Of a stretch of 64,000 nucleotides of DNA, positions 11,566 to 23,729 are shown piece after piece. Source of the stretch: Nannobrachium achirus (Eukaryota > Chordata > Actinopteri > Myctophiformes > Myctophidae); assembly GCA_963921795.1 (NCBI GenBank), contig OY997639.1, positions 57,095,163 through 57,159,162 of the forward strand, given 5' to 3'. Both the position numbers and the translations under genes were made by a program. Below the pieces are notes generated by a model that worked only from the letters and a program-made list of their open reading frames with translations, did not search any database and was not told the origin of the DNA. Numbering within the stretch: the first letter of the stretch is position 1; each line of letters opens with the position of its first letter.

Positions 11566-12818
11566 TGTACAGTTGCACTTTTTGGAGTTACAGTACGCAG
11601 GTTTTCACTCTTGCAGCCACACTTTATAATTTCCCAAATGTCATCTGGGCCAAATGTAATCTTCAGGTAGATTGGAATCAGTGACCTGATCTTTTTGCAT
11701 CCAAACTAGTCTAGGTCCCATGCTGGGTATAGCCATCGACATTTTGCCACAAAGCTGTTTACAGCTACATTCCCAATAAATTATTCATTTGTTGTTGGTA
11801 GTGCATCTAGATTTAAATCAAATGCATGTCCTTTCCCATTCTTTCCCCCCAGCAGTATTCTAGTGTGTGATAACCCTGCTCTTTTATATGGCACAAAAGG
11901 CTCATATGAAGGCAATAGTCAGGTCCACTATGTATTTTTGTTGGATTTTTGTGGAGATTAGTAAAACTATACATTTCTGGAATCTTCAGAGCATGGGGAA
12001 TCCAAAAATCTTTGTTTGCATTTGCACAGACACATGTAAAGCCGCCGTTTTGGACGTTCAAAATGGCCGACATAAAATACATAATTTGTGACATCTTGGC
12101 TTCTAGACAACCTAGAAACCTAATTAAACATGCCAATCCTATGTTTTCTGGGTCAAGGAATCGACTGAGTAAATGATGGGTGTAAAATTTTCCGGACCCC
12201 CACCCCCTTTCTGGGGGTTATCTATTTTGGGACCTCCCAGAACAGTACGCCAGCCAGTTAATGTCTGATTTTCATAATATTAGAGTTTTGTAGGTTTTAA
12301 AACATCCTGAGTTCATTTATTAGACTTTTAAAGCAGCCAGAATAACCGTTCTGACTTTTGGTTGGGGTCTTTCCTCACCTGGGACCCCCTAGACAGACCC
12401 CTGAGCCTATCTCAGTAATCTCTCTGCTCCTGCTCCAGAACAATGTTAAATTAGATCATAATTGAAGCATAAAAGTTGTTGTAGCTGGGCTCTGAAAACA
12501 AAAATTAGTAAGCAAAATACCAGGGGTCTTCCTCAGGGGGTCCGGGACACTTGGGGGGTCCTCAGAGTTACTACAGGGGGCCCACCAAATCTTGATGGGA
12601 AAGGATTTCTTTTTTACATTTGAAACTTTATGTTTTTATGTATCCTGGGTTTATGTATTGTACTTCGATGATTTATTAGTATTCTCAGTATTATTTATAC
12701 AATTTTTGTGTTAGAAAGTTCTGGTTGACAGGTGTTACTGCAGGGATTAAGGTATTGCAACTTCTCACTTTGGGTGTGCAGACGAACGTGTCCATTTATT
12801 GCACTGCACTCATACTGA

Positions 12819-12819
<1 letters not shown>

Positions 12820-12896
<77 letters not shown>
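12820..12896. repeat. CA microsatellite
   Basis: About 38 CA units in the left arm of the large palindrome, paired by position with the GT tract at 14,323. Confidence 0.95.
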
Positions 12897-12898
<2 letters not shown>

Positions 12899-12935
12899 CT
12901 TTGTTAATCGTCACCCCAAAACCCTCACCCTATCC

Positions 12936-13335
12936 CAGGGGTCGGCAACCCAAAATGTTGAAAGAGCCATATTGGACCAAAAAAGACCCAAAACAAATCT
13001 GTCTGGAGCCGCAAAAAATTATAAAAGCATTATATATCGTCGTTGTCGGGTGGAAACCTTGTATGTCCAAAACTTCGTTTTGTATTTATCATTTAAAAAA
13101 TTAACTAAACTAGTGAAAACAGTCGATCTACAAGCACACAACGCCTCGCACCGCGAGGCGTTGTGTGCTTGTAGATCTGCTGTTTTCAAAGGGTTCTGCC
13201 CGACAGTGACGATAAAAAAATCGTTAAAACAAAAAAATCATTTCCCCCCCCCCCCCCATCTTTTTCCATTTTCATACATTTTTGAAAAAGCTCCAGGGAG
13301 CCACTAGGGTGGCGCTAAAGAGCCACGGGTTGCTG
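12936..13335. mobile_element. hAT-Charlie-like MITE with 8-bp target duplication
   Basis: The left end is CAGGGGTCGGCAACCC. The right end is GGGTTGCTGACCCCCG, whose complement differs from the left end at two positions. The 8-bp sequence CCCTATCC flanks both ends, the target-duplication length expected for hAT. Internally it has AGAGCCATATTGG and AGAGCCACGGG motifs and a strong hairpin at 13,115-13,187. It is non-autonomous. It lies in only one arm of the large palindrome, so it inserted after the palindrome formed. Confidence 0.85.
13115..13187. repeat. Hairpin family member inside hAT MITE
   Basis: GAAAACAGTCGATCTACAAG plus CACACAACGCCTCG pairs with its complement across a short loop. It shares the GATCTACAAGC core with the hairpins at 5,776 and 23,798, but the loop-proximal bases differ and still pair. 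Confidence 0.85.
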
Positions 13336-13367
13336 ACCCCCGCCCTATCCTCTTCAAGAGCTCATGG

Positions 13368-13589
13368 TCAATTATGCCCAAAGAGATTCACTACAATACT
13401 GTACATGTCCTCCCTAATTGTGCTGACAGTCTCCACCATAGCATTTGCAGGGAGGAGTGCAATGGGCTCAAGTACTGCCTTTGGAGCAGGGAGGGCAAGA
13501 CACCTGACTGGAACATTCCCTCCACTCTCTAAATGCCATCTATTTTCTTCGATTGATCGAAGCTTGGGGCAATTTGTCAGGTATGACAA
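13368..13589 (-). pseudogene. Inverted copy of the CXC-tail gene remnant
   Basis: The minus-strand translation contains MSYLTNCPKLRSIEENRW and VPVRCLALPAPKAVLE, matching the plus-strand remnant at 13,957-14,080. It is truncated before the Cys-rich tail. It forms the inner part of the left palindrome arm. Confidence 0.5.
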
Positions 13590-13633
13590 AGTAGTAATAA
13601 TACGATACCTTCATCAAGGGACATGATTTTGTG

Positions 13634-14190
13634 GAAGTGCACACACATGAAGAGGCTGATACCCTGATTCCTCATCAAGTCCTTGCCTCTGCTGCTTATG
13701 GTGCTTTGCAAGTCATATGTGTTTGGTCACCCGACACCAATGTCCTCCACCGATGGAAATAGATATATTCAAGCAAGTTCAAGTTATTGGATGTCACAAA
13801 TGTCAAGGGTTCCTTAGCCTACACGATTTTTCTGGTGCTGGCTGGGGAAGAGCATTTGTTGGAATCTCCAAAGAACTGAGGGAGAGATGCTACCTCCAAC
13901 TTGTGCTGCACTGCTACCACATATCCTCCGTGCCAACTACATCACAATGCAGGATAAATCATACCTGACAAATTGCCCTGAGCTTCCACCAATCAAAGAA
14001 AATAGATGGAATTCAGAGAGTGGAGGGTATGTTCCAGTCAGGTGTCTTGCCCTCCCTGCTCCAAAGGCAGTACTTGAGCTCATCAAATATGACTGCAAAG
14101 CAGGTTGCAAGGGACGGTGCAGCTGCTCAAGTAACCTGCCTTTCACTCCATGGTGGAGACTGTGTCAACACTATTAGGTTGGACATTGAA
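13634..14190 (+). pseudogene. Decayed gene remnant with HEEADT motif and CXC-like tail
   Basis: The stretch starting at 13,634 reads EVHTHEEADTLIPHQVLAS, then VICVWSPDTNVLH, before a stop. A shifted frame near 13,827-13,870 gives HDFSGAGWGRAFVGISKE. From 13,887 a third section gives MLPPTCAALLPHILRANYI, then VPVRCLALPAPKAVLELI and a CKAGCKGRCSC cysteine tail. I recognise this order (HEEADT, PDTNV, FSGA.W, LPP.R.ALLPHI..A, Cys-rich end) from uncharacterised multi-copy proteins of metazoan genomes, probably transposon-borne; that assignment is from memory. Stops and frameshifts make it non-functional. The same C-terminal part lies inverted at 13,368-13,589. Confidence 0.55.
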
Positions 14191-14320
14191 GATGACAATG
14201 ATGAAGACAATAGATCTTGCATGTCTGAAATGACTGCATTGTAGTGAATCTATTTGGGCATAACTGACCATGGGCTCTTTAAGAGGATAGGGTGAGGGTT
14301 TTGGGGTGACAATAACAAAG

Positions 14321-14425
<105 letters not shown>

Positions 14426-15705
14426 GTCAGTGTGAGTGCAGTGCAATAAATGGACACGTTGTTCTGCACAAGTGAGAAGTTGAAATACCTTCATTATGTC
14501 AAATTCTGGGTCTGGCCCTTGCCCTTCCCCTGTTCTACAACACTTTGCTCGCGCCCTCCCCTCCTGTGAACCTGATTATCAATCTGAACTCCTCCTGACT
14601 TCACAGCTGTGAGCTGTTGCCGGATGACTACCTAGTTGTCCATAAAAGGGATTTGGTTCCCCTGGCATCACAGGGATCTCCATATATGGGCATAAAGGGG
14701 ATCACAGTGATGTCAGAGTGGGATGTCAGAGTGTGAGCGTCAATCAACAACAATGTGTTACCCGTCCAGACAGACAGATAGATACGGTCAAGATGTGACA
14801 GTTCTGATAGTAAACTGTGACCTATGGTCGCAATAAACCCAGGATGCATAAAAACATTCAAAATTTCAGTTTCAAATGTGAAAAAAAAAAGATCCCATCA
14901 AGATTTGGCGGGCCCCCTGTAGTAACTCTGAGGACCCAGCAGGGGTCCCGGACCCCCTGTGGAAGACCCCTGGTATTTGCTACTACTCATTTTTGCCCAG
15001 CTACAACAACTTTTATGCTTCAATTATGATCTAATTTAACATTGTTCTGGAGCAGTAGCAGAGCGATTACTGAGATAGGCTCAGGGGTCTGTCTAGGCCG
15101 GGGGTCCCAGGTGAGGAAAGACTCCAACCAAAAGTCAGAAAGGTTATTCTGGCTGCTTTAGTCTGCTAAGTCTAATAAATGAACTCAGGATATTTTAAAA
15201 CCTACAAAACAACTCTAATATTATGAAAATCGGACATTAACTGGCTGGCGTACTGTTCTGGGAGGTCCCGAAATAGATAACCCCCAGAAAGGGGGTGGGG
15301 GTCCAGAACATTTTACATCCATCATTCATTCATTCGATTCCTTGACCCAGAAAACATAGGATTAGCATGTTTAATTAAGTTTCTAGGTTGTCTAGAAGCC
15401 AAGATAGCACAAATTATGTATTTTATGTCGGCCATTTTGAACATCCAAAATGGCGGCTTTGCAGGTGTCTGTGCAAATGCAAACAAAGATTTTTGGATTC
15501 CCCATGCTCTGAAGATTCCAGAAATGTATAGTTTTACAAATCTCCAAAATAATCCAACGAATAAACCTTTATTAACATAGTGAACCTGACTACAATGGCT
15601 TGGTCGATGACTTGCTGGAACCGTGCATCCATGTTGCCAATATTCAATAGTTCATACCCAGCCTTCAGGAATTTCATGACAGTGCCTTTTCCCAACACAT
15701 TGTAC

Positions 15706-16035
15706 CAGGGGTGGACTGGTAATGTGGAATACTGGGTATATGCCCAGTGGGCCGACCATTAGTGGGCCAGTGGGACATTCTTTTGCCCCGTTTTACGATA
15801 AATGCGATATCTTTTGGGCTGGGCGGCCACTAAGTGGAGGGGACCAATCCTTCAGTAGCACCGGCCCACAGAGCAGAGAGACATCACATGATTGGCCCAC
15901 CCCCTGGCTTGTCTATCATCTGAATACCAGCCTAGTAGCCCAATCACAGGCTACTGTGAACAGCAGTCCCACCCAAACATATAACAGCTGATACAAGCTC
16001 ACAACGCGTTGCTGCCTTTGCACGTTGTGGGCTCA
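15706..16035. mobile_element. hAT-like fragment with CAGGGGTGGACTGG end
   Basis: The sequence CAGGGGTGGACTGGTAAT at about 15,708 is a typical hAT miniature-element terminus in fish. The following GGGCCAGTGGG and GGCCCAC motifs and a degraded hairpin (ACAAGCTCACAACGCGTTG, near 15,993) fit. No confident right end was seen. Confidence 0.35.
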
Positions 16036-16493
16036 CCTTTTTTTTTAATAGGATCTGACATGACCAAATAAATAGAACACTATGGTCTACAATGCAAACC
16101 TTTCAGTGCTGCACATTAAATAGTTATTATCCTATCAACAGTGCCATTTTTAAAAGCAATGACGAATAGATGGAGAACTATGACGGCAGATGTTCATGTA
16201 TCAAGATATGCTGCACATCTCATAGTCTCTCATGCAAGTTGACACTTGTAATGATTAGTCAACACCGGCAGATCTGGGGGAGCCATTGCTCCCCTTTGCT
16301 CTATTGATCAGGCGCCAGTGCGGCAGGGTACGTACATTTAGCCATCAACTGCAGGGAACGCACATTCTGAAGGAACTTCTTCCCGTTCAACATCAAAGCA
16401 TCAGACAGGTGACCCCAGACAGTTGAGAAAAACTCTTTATCAGACGAAACCACATTCAGCCAAAAATCACCATTTGGCTCCCTGACTATTTTG

Positions 16494-17371
16494 TTGCGAC
16501 CGTAGGGAGCTACTTACTGTAGAAACCTCCACCGGCTGTCCGTGGGTCAGTGAGTCAGTGAGTCAGTGAGTCAGTCACACTTTTGCCCTGCTCATATCTC
16601 CACAACCGTTGCCCCCATCCATGCCAAATTTTGCACACACACTCCTTGACTGCCAAACTACAACCTCCAAGGACCCCCGGAGCCCCAGGGACCCCCAGGT
16701 CCCTGGGGGACCCCCAGATGTAAAAAATGACCAAATGTGCTCACACGTCACACGTCACACTTTTTCCCTGCTTATATCTCCGCACCCGTTGACCCGATCC
16801 ATGCCAGATTTTACACACACACTCCTTGCCTGCCAAACTACAACCTCCAAGGACCCCCGCAGCCCCAGGGACCCCCAGGTCCCTGGGGGACCCCCAGATG
16901 TAAAAAATGACCAAATGTGCAAAAATGACCAAATGACCACCCCAACGGGGCTGCTCACGGGGAATTCCCGGGGACCACCGACTCCTGGTGCTCCAGAACG
17001 GATGCAAAAGTGGTGGCGCCCCCAGTGGAGGACCCCCTGCCACTGCAGCTCACAAATGCCGTAACTCGGCCTAGGAGCGTCCGGGAGAGCCGGGGCCGGT
17101 ACCTATTCGTCCGCCAAGGCAACGCGGAGACCCCACCCCTCATTTCTCACATGGCCCTATTCTAGCGCCACCTTCAGGCCGATTTTTAAAACACATTTTT
17201 GGACACTGCTCCTACAGTTTTTGCCCTAAAATCACGAATATCACTACACAGCATGTCTACACTCATGTCATCAACATGGATCAGGAAGATTTTGGAAAAA
17301 CACATTTTTGCCCTATTTGTGGAGATAAGCCACCTACGGTCGCTTATCTCCCGATTAGGGAGTCTTACTGG
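16494..17371 (+). mobile_element. Helitron/Helentron-like element, unit A
   Basis: It begins TTGCGACCGTAGGGAGCTAC and ends with the hairpin CTCCCGATTAGGGAG (17,348-17,362) followed by TCTTACTGG. The complement of the 5' GCGACCGTAGG occurs about 40 bases before the 3' end, so the inverted terminal motif is asymmetric. CTGG fits the CTRR end of Helitrons. The body has an internal near-duplicate of about 145 bp (16,600 and 16,745) carrying GGACCCCC motifs. No Rep/helicase sequence is present. A second unit follows head to tail. The assignment to Helitron-like elements is inference. Confidence 0.5.
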
Positions 17372-17376
17372 TATTG

Positions 17377-18206
17377 TTGCGACCGTAGGGAGCTACTTAC
17401 TGTAGAAACCTCCACCGGCTGTCCGTGGCTGAGTCAGTCAGTCAGTCAGTGAGTCAGTCAGTCACACTTTTGCCCTGCTCATATCTCCACAACCGTTGCC
17501 CCCATCCATGCCAAATTTTGCACACACACTCCTTGACTGCCAAACTACAACCTCCAAGGACCCCCGGATGTAAAAAATGACCAAATGTGCTCACACGTCA
17601 CACGTCACACTTTTTCCCTGCTTATATCTCCGCACCCGTTGACCCGATCCATGCCAGATTTTACACACACACTCCTTGCCTGCCAAACTACAACCTCCAA
17701 GGACCCCCGGAGCCCCAGGGGGACCCCCAGATGTAAAAAATGACCAAATGTGCAAAAATGACCAAATGACCACCCCAACGGGGCTGCTCACGGGGAATTC
17801 CCGGGGACCACCGACTCCTGGTGCTCCAGAACGGATGCAAAAGTGGTGGCGCCCCCAGTGGAGGACCCCCTGCCACTGCAGCGCACATAAAATGCCGTAA
17901 CTCGGGCTAGGAGCGTCCGGGAGAGTGGGGCCGGTACCTATTCGTCCGCCAAGGCAACGCGGAGACCCCACCCCTCATTTCTCACATGGCCCTATTGTAG
18001 CGCCACCTTCAGGCTGATTTTTAAAACACATTTTTGGACACTGCTCCTACAGTTTTTGCCCTAAAATCACGAATATCACTACACAGCATGTCTACACTCA
18101 TGTCATCAACATGGATCAGGAAGATTTTGGAAAAACACATTTTTGCCCTATTTGTGGAGATAAGCCACCTACGGTCGCTTATCTCCCGATTAGGGAGTCT
18201 TACTGG
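17377..18206 (+). mobile_element. Helitron/Helentron-like element, unit B (tandem)
   Basis: It repeats unit A from TTGCGACCGTAGGG to the same terminal hairpin (18,183-18,197) and TCTTACTGG, with a deletion in the internal duplicated region. It is joined to unit A by TATTG only. A diverged third copy is at 38,886. Confidence 0.5.
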
Positions 18207-18208
18207 TA

Positions 18209-18712
18209 TTTAAAGCTATACTGTGTAAGTTGCTCAACTTGTGGTCAGTAGCTCTATAGCAAACCTCGGTCGCGTCCGCGTCTTTCGTCCGTTTTTCGGT
18301 TCTCACACCCCCGCGTCTGCCTCCACCTCGCCGAGATCTATCTTTTGAGGGGTCCCTGGTTCCTGTGCGTTCAGCCATTCCGGAGATACACTCCTTCACC
18401 CATGCTTCACCGTGCACCCGAGTATAGAGACACACGGGAGACTACAAATATGGCCGCCCTAGCGACCCCACTCCAAGATGCGCTGTGATTGGCCGGCAGT
18501 GTATAACCCTCGCTGTGATTGGCCGGTAGTATGATGACGTCATTTTGCAGCGAAAACCGGGGACCGGTCAGGATCATAGAAAACATATAAAGAGAAGGCT
18601 TTTGAAGCTGAAAATAACGGAGTGGGGGTTCTAAAACTTTAGCGATTTAACAGTTAGGACCATTTTAAGATTTGTTTTATAAAAAAAAGTGACATGGTAT
18701 AACTTTAATGTC
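18209..18712. mobile_element. Miniature element with TTAAAG-TATAC ends
   Basis: The left end TTTAAAGCTATACTGTGTAA and the right end TGACATGGTATAACTTTAA are imperfect inverted repeats. The interior holds two direct copies of GCTGTGATTGGCCGG and no open frame. It abuts the tandem Helitron-like pair. Superfamily uncertain. Confidence 0.4.
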
Positions 18713-18824
18713 TGTATTATATGTATTACTGATGAATTGAGCACAAAGGACCACAATGGAAACAAGCCCCAAGGTATTTTTGTTATTCAGTTGTTCTTTT
18801 AGCATAACAAGCATGTTAAGTATA

Positions 18825-18831
<7 letters not shown>

Positions 18832-18859
<28 letters not shown>

Positions 18860-18875
18860 CCAATTAAATGGCCTT
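18832..18875. repeat. ATCA simple repeat
   Basis: About seven CAAT/ATCA units, the same tail unit seen at the LINE 3' ends near 5,434 and 8,438. It could mark another LINE 3' terminus, but no LINE coding sequence is seen upstream. Confidence 0.7.
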
Positions 18876-19117
18876 GAACAGTTTGCAGATATGCAGATAG
18901 GATTGAGGCTTTTGCAGCTGCAGAATGATCTGGGCTACACAATATCTCACCACAAATCCCTTAACTCCAAGGTATTTGCTCTGTCTCAGTGTCAACCAGG
19001 GAAAGGAAACTCTCTCATCTAAAAGCTTTGTCTAACTGCAGAGATGTGTAACTATTACTTCTCTGAACAATCACCAGCTCTTTCTCCTTTTTTGGTATTA
19101 TTTTTCTTTCTCCCCAT

Positions 19118-20813
19118 TAGGCCTGTCACAATGATTACATAACTGTCTAATCGCAATTATTTGACATAATTGCAATTATTTGACATAATCGCAATTATTT
19201 GTCATAATCGCAATTATTTTGTCATAATCATCATAATCGTCCATGTTGAAAAATATTCATAGATTTTCAAACGTTTTCAAAATAGTAGCCAATCTACAAG
19301 CTCACAACACGTCGCATCATCAATGTTCTTGTATTCACGTTATTCCTGGCCCTCTCTATGGAGGCAGCCATTTTCTTTTACAGAGGGCAAAACATCTTTT
19401 CACTTCCTCCCAAGTAAGGAAGTGACAGGGAAGTGTCTGTTGCCAGATTTTGCCAAAGAAATAAGCCCAACAGAAGCAACTAGGCTATTATACTACTTTA
19501 CCTTTACATTTGAAAATAGCAGATCAGCATTGCAACATATTGTGAGCTTGTATATTTGCTATTTAAAAACTATTGAGGGAAAAAAATGTTTTGAATATTT
19601 TTGAGACATTTTAACTCATACAGTGCCATCCGGCCACAAGGGATGCTAGAGTGCCAGAAATTTCTCCATTGACCTTCTTTATAGCTTTCGTCGACCCTCT
19701 CCCAACTGGCCTGTGTTTTCACTCCGGTCAATCCTATGGGTGTCCAGAGGAGGAAGCTAGCTGACACGTAGCCAAAATGCTAACCCATTTAGAAGCCCGA
19801 TCTAAAGCTATTTCAGCCGCAAAAAACTTTCTCATTGGGTCTGGGGACACAATCCGGAGAAAATCCTGTCTAAAGATGTGATTTATTATTGGAGTGGGCG
19901 GCGCGATTCGGCCGTTAGCACGAATACGGCCCGTGGATGGCCGAGTCTAAGTCCCGGCCAAGGATGGACGTCTAGACCGGGGCTTCGTTGAGGCCTCCGA
20001 TAAAATAATTCATTTTATTAAATATCCCGGACATGTTCGGGATAGGCACCCTGGAATATGTCGCGCCACCTACAATGAACATTTGGTGAACATTGGGGGG
20101 GGTCTAAACTTTATTTTAAACCATTTTCAATGGAATAAATCGTCGGAGCATCTAGCGTCTCTCGTTGGTGAGCGCTGGGCGAGCCGGGACCACCCATGTT
20201 GCTCCAAGCAGCTCGGGGTAAGTAAAATAGCAAATAAAAAATTGTTTTTGATCCCGAATATCCCGAACTAGTTCGGGATAGGCACTAAAAGGGTTAACAT
20301 AAATCTGTGTGGCGGTCTCTGGCACCACATATTTTCAGATGGAGGTCTTCGACTGTGGACAAATATGTTAATCTGGGGTCCTTAATATGAAAAGATTTGG
20401 GAACCACTGGTTTAAAAAAATATTAGAAAGTAAGCCCAATAAGTAACTACACTATTTTTTTAAAAGACACAAATTGCTTATAATACGCAGATATGGCAAC
20501 CCAGGTACATACAGAGCCCAGAGCCCAGAACTCCAACTACTGACACTTTAATGCAAGGACAACAGGAAACCAAATGATGTTTTTCAGGCCAGCTTTTTCA
20601 GCCTCCGCCTCTTTCAGGATATGAACAGGAAGCCGGGGGCGGGGCCAGGAATAACGTGAATAAAGTTGTAAAAAAATGTCTTTGTATATTTAGGTTATGT
20701 GTCATATCTGCCATGTGCAACTTTAAAGCCTACAAGCAAAACAGAAATGTAATTGTCAACGACAAAAACACAATTAAATCGCCACGTAAAATGTCATAAT
20801 CGTGACAGCCCTA
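19118..20813. mobile_element. 1.7-kb non-autonomous hAT-like element
   Basis: The ends are TAGGCCTGTCAC and GTGACAGCCCTA, with an adjoining ATTATGACAT-like subterminal repeat. The flanks CTCCCCAT and CTCTCCAT match at seven of eight positions, consistent with an old 8-bp hAT target duplication. Near the left end, CAATTATTTGACATAATCG is iterated. The interior has remnants of the hairpin family (19,276 and 19,503) and two CGGGATAGGCAC blocks. There is no transposase. Confidence 0.6.
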
Positions 20814-20906
20814 CTCTCCATACACAGTGCGTCTGGGGATTATGACTTTGTCAGACTTAAATTTTTCCCTGACAGTGAGGGAGGGCATAATACATGTAGA
20901 CTCTAA

Positions 20907-22645
20907 AGGCCCTATCATAGTGCAGTCTGGGGTGATAAGCCATCACCGCCATAGGCGCAAATGGCGGGGGGGACAAGGTGTTTTTGTCACCTTCCAGGTC
21001 CAATTTCGTCCCCTCCATTCACTTCCAGAAGACCCCCTGTCCCCCCCAGTCAGGGACATAGTGGTCTAAATTCTGAAATCATGCACTAAACATGATCGAA
21101 GATGCTTTTTGAATGATTTATAGATGCTATTATATGAGAACACCCCTCTGTTTTCCTGCAAAATGGTTTGGTCTGTGTTTGGCCAAGTTCTTAGAAACAA
21201 GCAGCCAGCTATATAAAAACCACAATATTCCAGGGTGGTTTTCATATAGCTGGCTCCTTGTTTCTCTCGCAAAATCTGGCAACAAGAAATGAAAGTTAAA
21301 GAAACGACAGAAGACTGCTGCTGCAGCTCAAACTCAATAGAACACAATATTTATAACTTTGGTTCTGCCATTTCAAATAGTTAATAAGGAATGCCGCCAC
21401 CCTGGACAAGGAAAGGATTACTTTGTTTTTGTTGCCACCCTGGCCGGACAAGGAAGCTAAAGGATTACTTTGTTGTTACTTGGGCTGTGTGACGAGAGGA
21501 CTGGAGGACAGGAGGAGGAGGAGGAGGAAGGATTTTCAATTCTCAAGCCGGGTAATGAATGACATTTATACCGTATTGTGTTCTGGACTGGCGGCCTGTT
21601 CTAACCTGTGCCAACTGCTTGTGGACTGTATTATTGTATTGTGTGTTCAGTGTTCTGACGGCTGAGCGGCTGTCATGCTTCTGAGTTCTGAGTAGGGATA
21701 CTGTATTTTATTGTGGCCAGTGTTTTGAGTGATGAACGGTCGCTGTGCCAAAGAAAGAAACGTTGGTTATGACGAGAGGACTGTTTAATGTCAGTGTCTG
21801 TGTTGAAGTGTGTTTTAAGCTTTGGTTGTGTTGGTTATTGCAGTACTAGTGATAACTTGATAAGTAAATAAATAATACATCATAAAACCGTTAATGCCTG
21901 TATGCTGTCATGCTTCTGAGTTCTGAGTAGGGATACTGTATTTTATTGTGGCCAGTGTTTTGAGTGATGAACGGTCGCTGTGCCAAATTGCTGCTATAGT
22001 CGGTGTTCTTGAGGTAAAAAGTTAACCATAGAAACATGAAAGAAACGTTGGTTATGACGAGAGGACTGTTTAATGTCAGTGTTTGTGTTGAAGTGTGTTT
22101 TAAGCTTTTGGTTGTGTTGGTTATTGCAGTACTAGTGATAACTTGATAAGTAAATAAATAATACATCATAAAACCATTAATGCCTGTATCTGAAGGAAAA
22201 TGAGGGGGTAAAACTGCCCGAAAACCGATCTCTGCACGCAAAAAAAACGAAATCGGGCGCGCGCGCGTCCGTGCCCGTGCACGCAAAGCGCGCGCGCAGG
22301 TCCCCCCCTATGCATTTATTGGATCTGCGCCACTGATCACCGCGGTGTAGTCTTTTAAAGTCAGAAATCTGCAACATTACGTCATTCGTAATGAGAGCAT
22401 CCGACATCTCTCCTTTGTTTTTACCTTCAGACATCTCCCCATCACCCCGTTCACTGATTGGTCGATCTAGACCAATCAGTGTGCTCCCTGGTTTCAGAGG
22501 CACAGAGGCATCATAGTCACAGTGATAGGACTTCGCCATGCATGACTATGATGGCCTCCACTTGTTATCTCATTTTTTGGTGATAACTTATCACCTAAAC
22601 GTTGAAGTGATGATCACCCTTCACCTCGGACTATGATAAAGCCTT
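20907..22645. mobile_element. Composite miniature element with CCTATCATAGT ends
   Basis: CCCTATCATAGTGCAGTCTG with GGGGTGATAAGC near 20,907 is mirrored by GGACTATGATAAAGCCTT ending at about 22,645. A second element with the same left end starts at about 22,646, making the hairpin 22,628-22,664 at the junction. The interior includes the tandem duplication at 21,674-22,189. There is no coding capacity. Boundaries are approximate. Confidence 0.45.
21674..22189. repeat. Two-copy tandem repeat, about 230 and 285 bp
   Basis: GTCATGCTTCTGAGTTCTGA through TTAATGCCTGTAT occurs twice in a row (21,674-21,902 and 21,904-22,189). The second copy holds about 56 extra bases near 21,990-22,040. Confidence 0.85.
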
Positions 22646-22984
22646 AAAGTCCCTATCATAGTCCAAGGTGGGGTGATAAGCTATCACCGCGGTGTAGTTT
22701 TCTAAAGTCAGCCCACTGGCAGTTTATGAAAACAGCAGGGCTGGGGACTAGGAGAAGACAGAGCAACGCTCTGGGAGAAGAAAGAGACGCGGTAGGAAGA
22801 CCGACGGAAAGGAAGAAAAAGCAGGCAAAATAAAATAGTACACGAAAAGTGGCTTGAATGTCACTTGAAGCACAACATAACAACCACTGCCATGTCCACC
22901 ATGCGTTATATTGTTTTACCATTAAATTATACGCAGCCAGACGACACCACCATTGCTGCCCCAAGTCTGTGCTTCAGGAAGTCA

Positions 22985-23075
22985 GAGTGGGCGGGGTCGT
23001 GGTTGCCATTATATAGATGTATTCCCTGTAAGTCACTTTGGATTAAAATCGTCTGCTAAATGCCTAAATTGTAAA
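22985..23075. mobile_element. Fish dispersed-repeat 3' tail
   Basis: CTGTAAGTCACTTTGGATTA and the following GTCTGCTAAATGCCTAAATT resemble the ubiquitous fish repeat tail that ends in TAAATGTAA units. It is cut off by the GT tract. Confidence 0.4.
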
Positions 23076-23097
23076 TTGTAATTGAATAGAACGTATT

Positions 23098-23098
<1 letters not shown>

Positions 23099-23181
<83 letters not shown>

Positions 23182-23228
23182 TGTGTGTGTGTGTGTGTGT
23201 GTTTGTGCGTGCGTGCGTGCGTGAGAGA
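23099..23228. repeat. GT microsatellite
   Basis: About 50 GT units with interruptions, then GCGT units and GAGA. Confidence 0.95.
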
Positions 23229-23539
23229 GAGTGTGTTTAAATGTTTTAAATGTTTTGCCCTTATTCGTAAGTAAATTTGTTTATTTCCACCATTAAAGAT
23301 TGTTTTAGCTGATTTCTCAACTTGTAAGAATGTAAGCACAATGCAGGAAGACATGTGTCTCTAGCAGAGACATCTGTTATTCTCTTTGGGTGGCCATGTC
23401 TCTCCTCCCAGTCTCTATCATTATTGATGTTGATTGACCGTGTCCATGGTCGGCATCTTTTATCTGAAAATAAAGATATCTGCCAAAAATGTTCTTCTTA
23501 TACCAGTTGTTATTAAAAAGGTTCCCTGGTTTATAGGCA

Positions 23540-23705
23540 GTGCTAGTGTTCTTTCTGCTTATTTTGATACCGATACCTTTGTACTTTTACTCAAGTCGAT
23601 TTTGAATTCCGTACCTTTACTGGTAACAGAGTATTTCTACATTCCAGTACTATTGATTCTTTTACTTCAGTAAAAAACATTGAGTACTTTTTCCACCATT
23701 GACTG
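23540..23705. repeat. Dispersed fish repeat with TACTTTTACTCAAGT motif
   Basis: The TACTTTTACTCAAGT and AGTACTTTTTCCACCATTG motifs match a high-copy fish repeat. A short related piece (TACTCAAGTAAA with CCACCACT) is at 56,870-56,930 in the opposite orientation. Family name not assigned. Confidence 0.35.
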
Positions 23706-23729
23706 TAGGCTAGTCTACCAAGCCCACCA

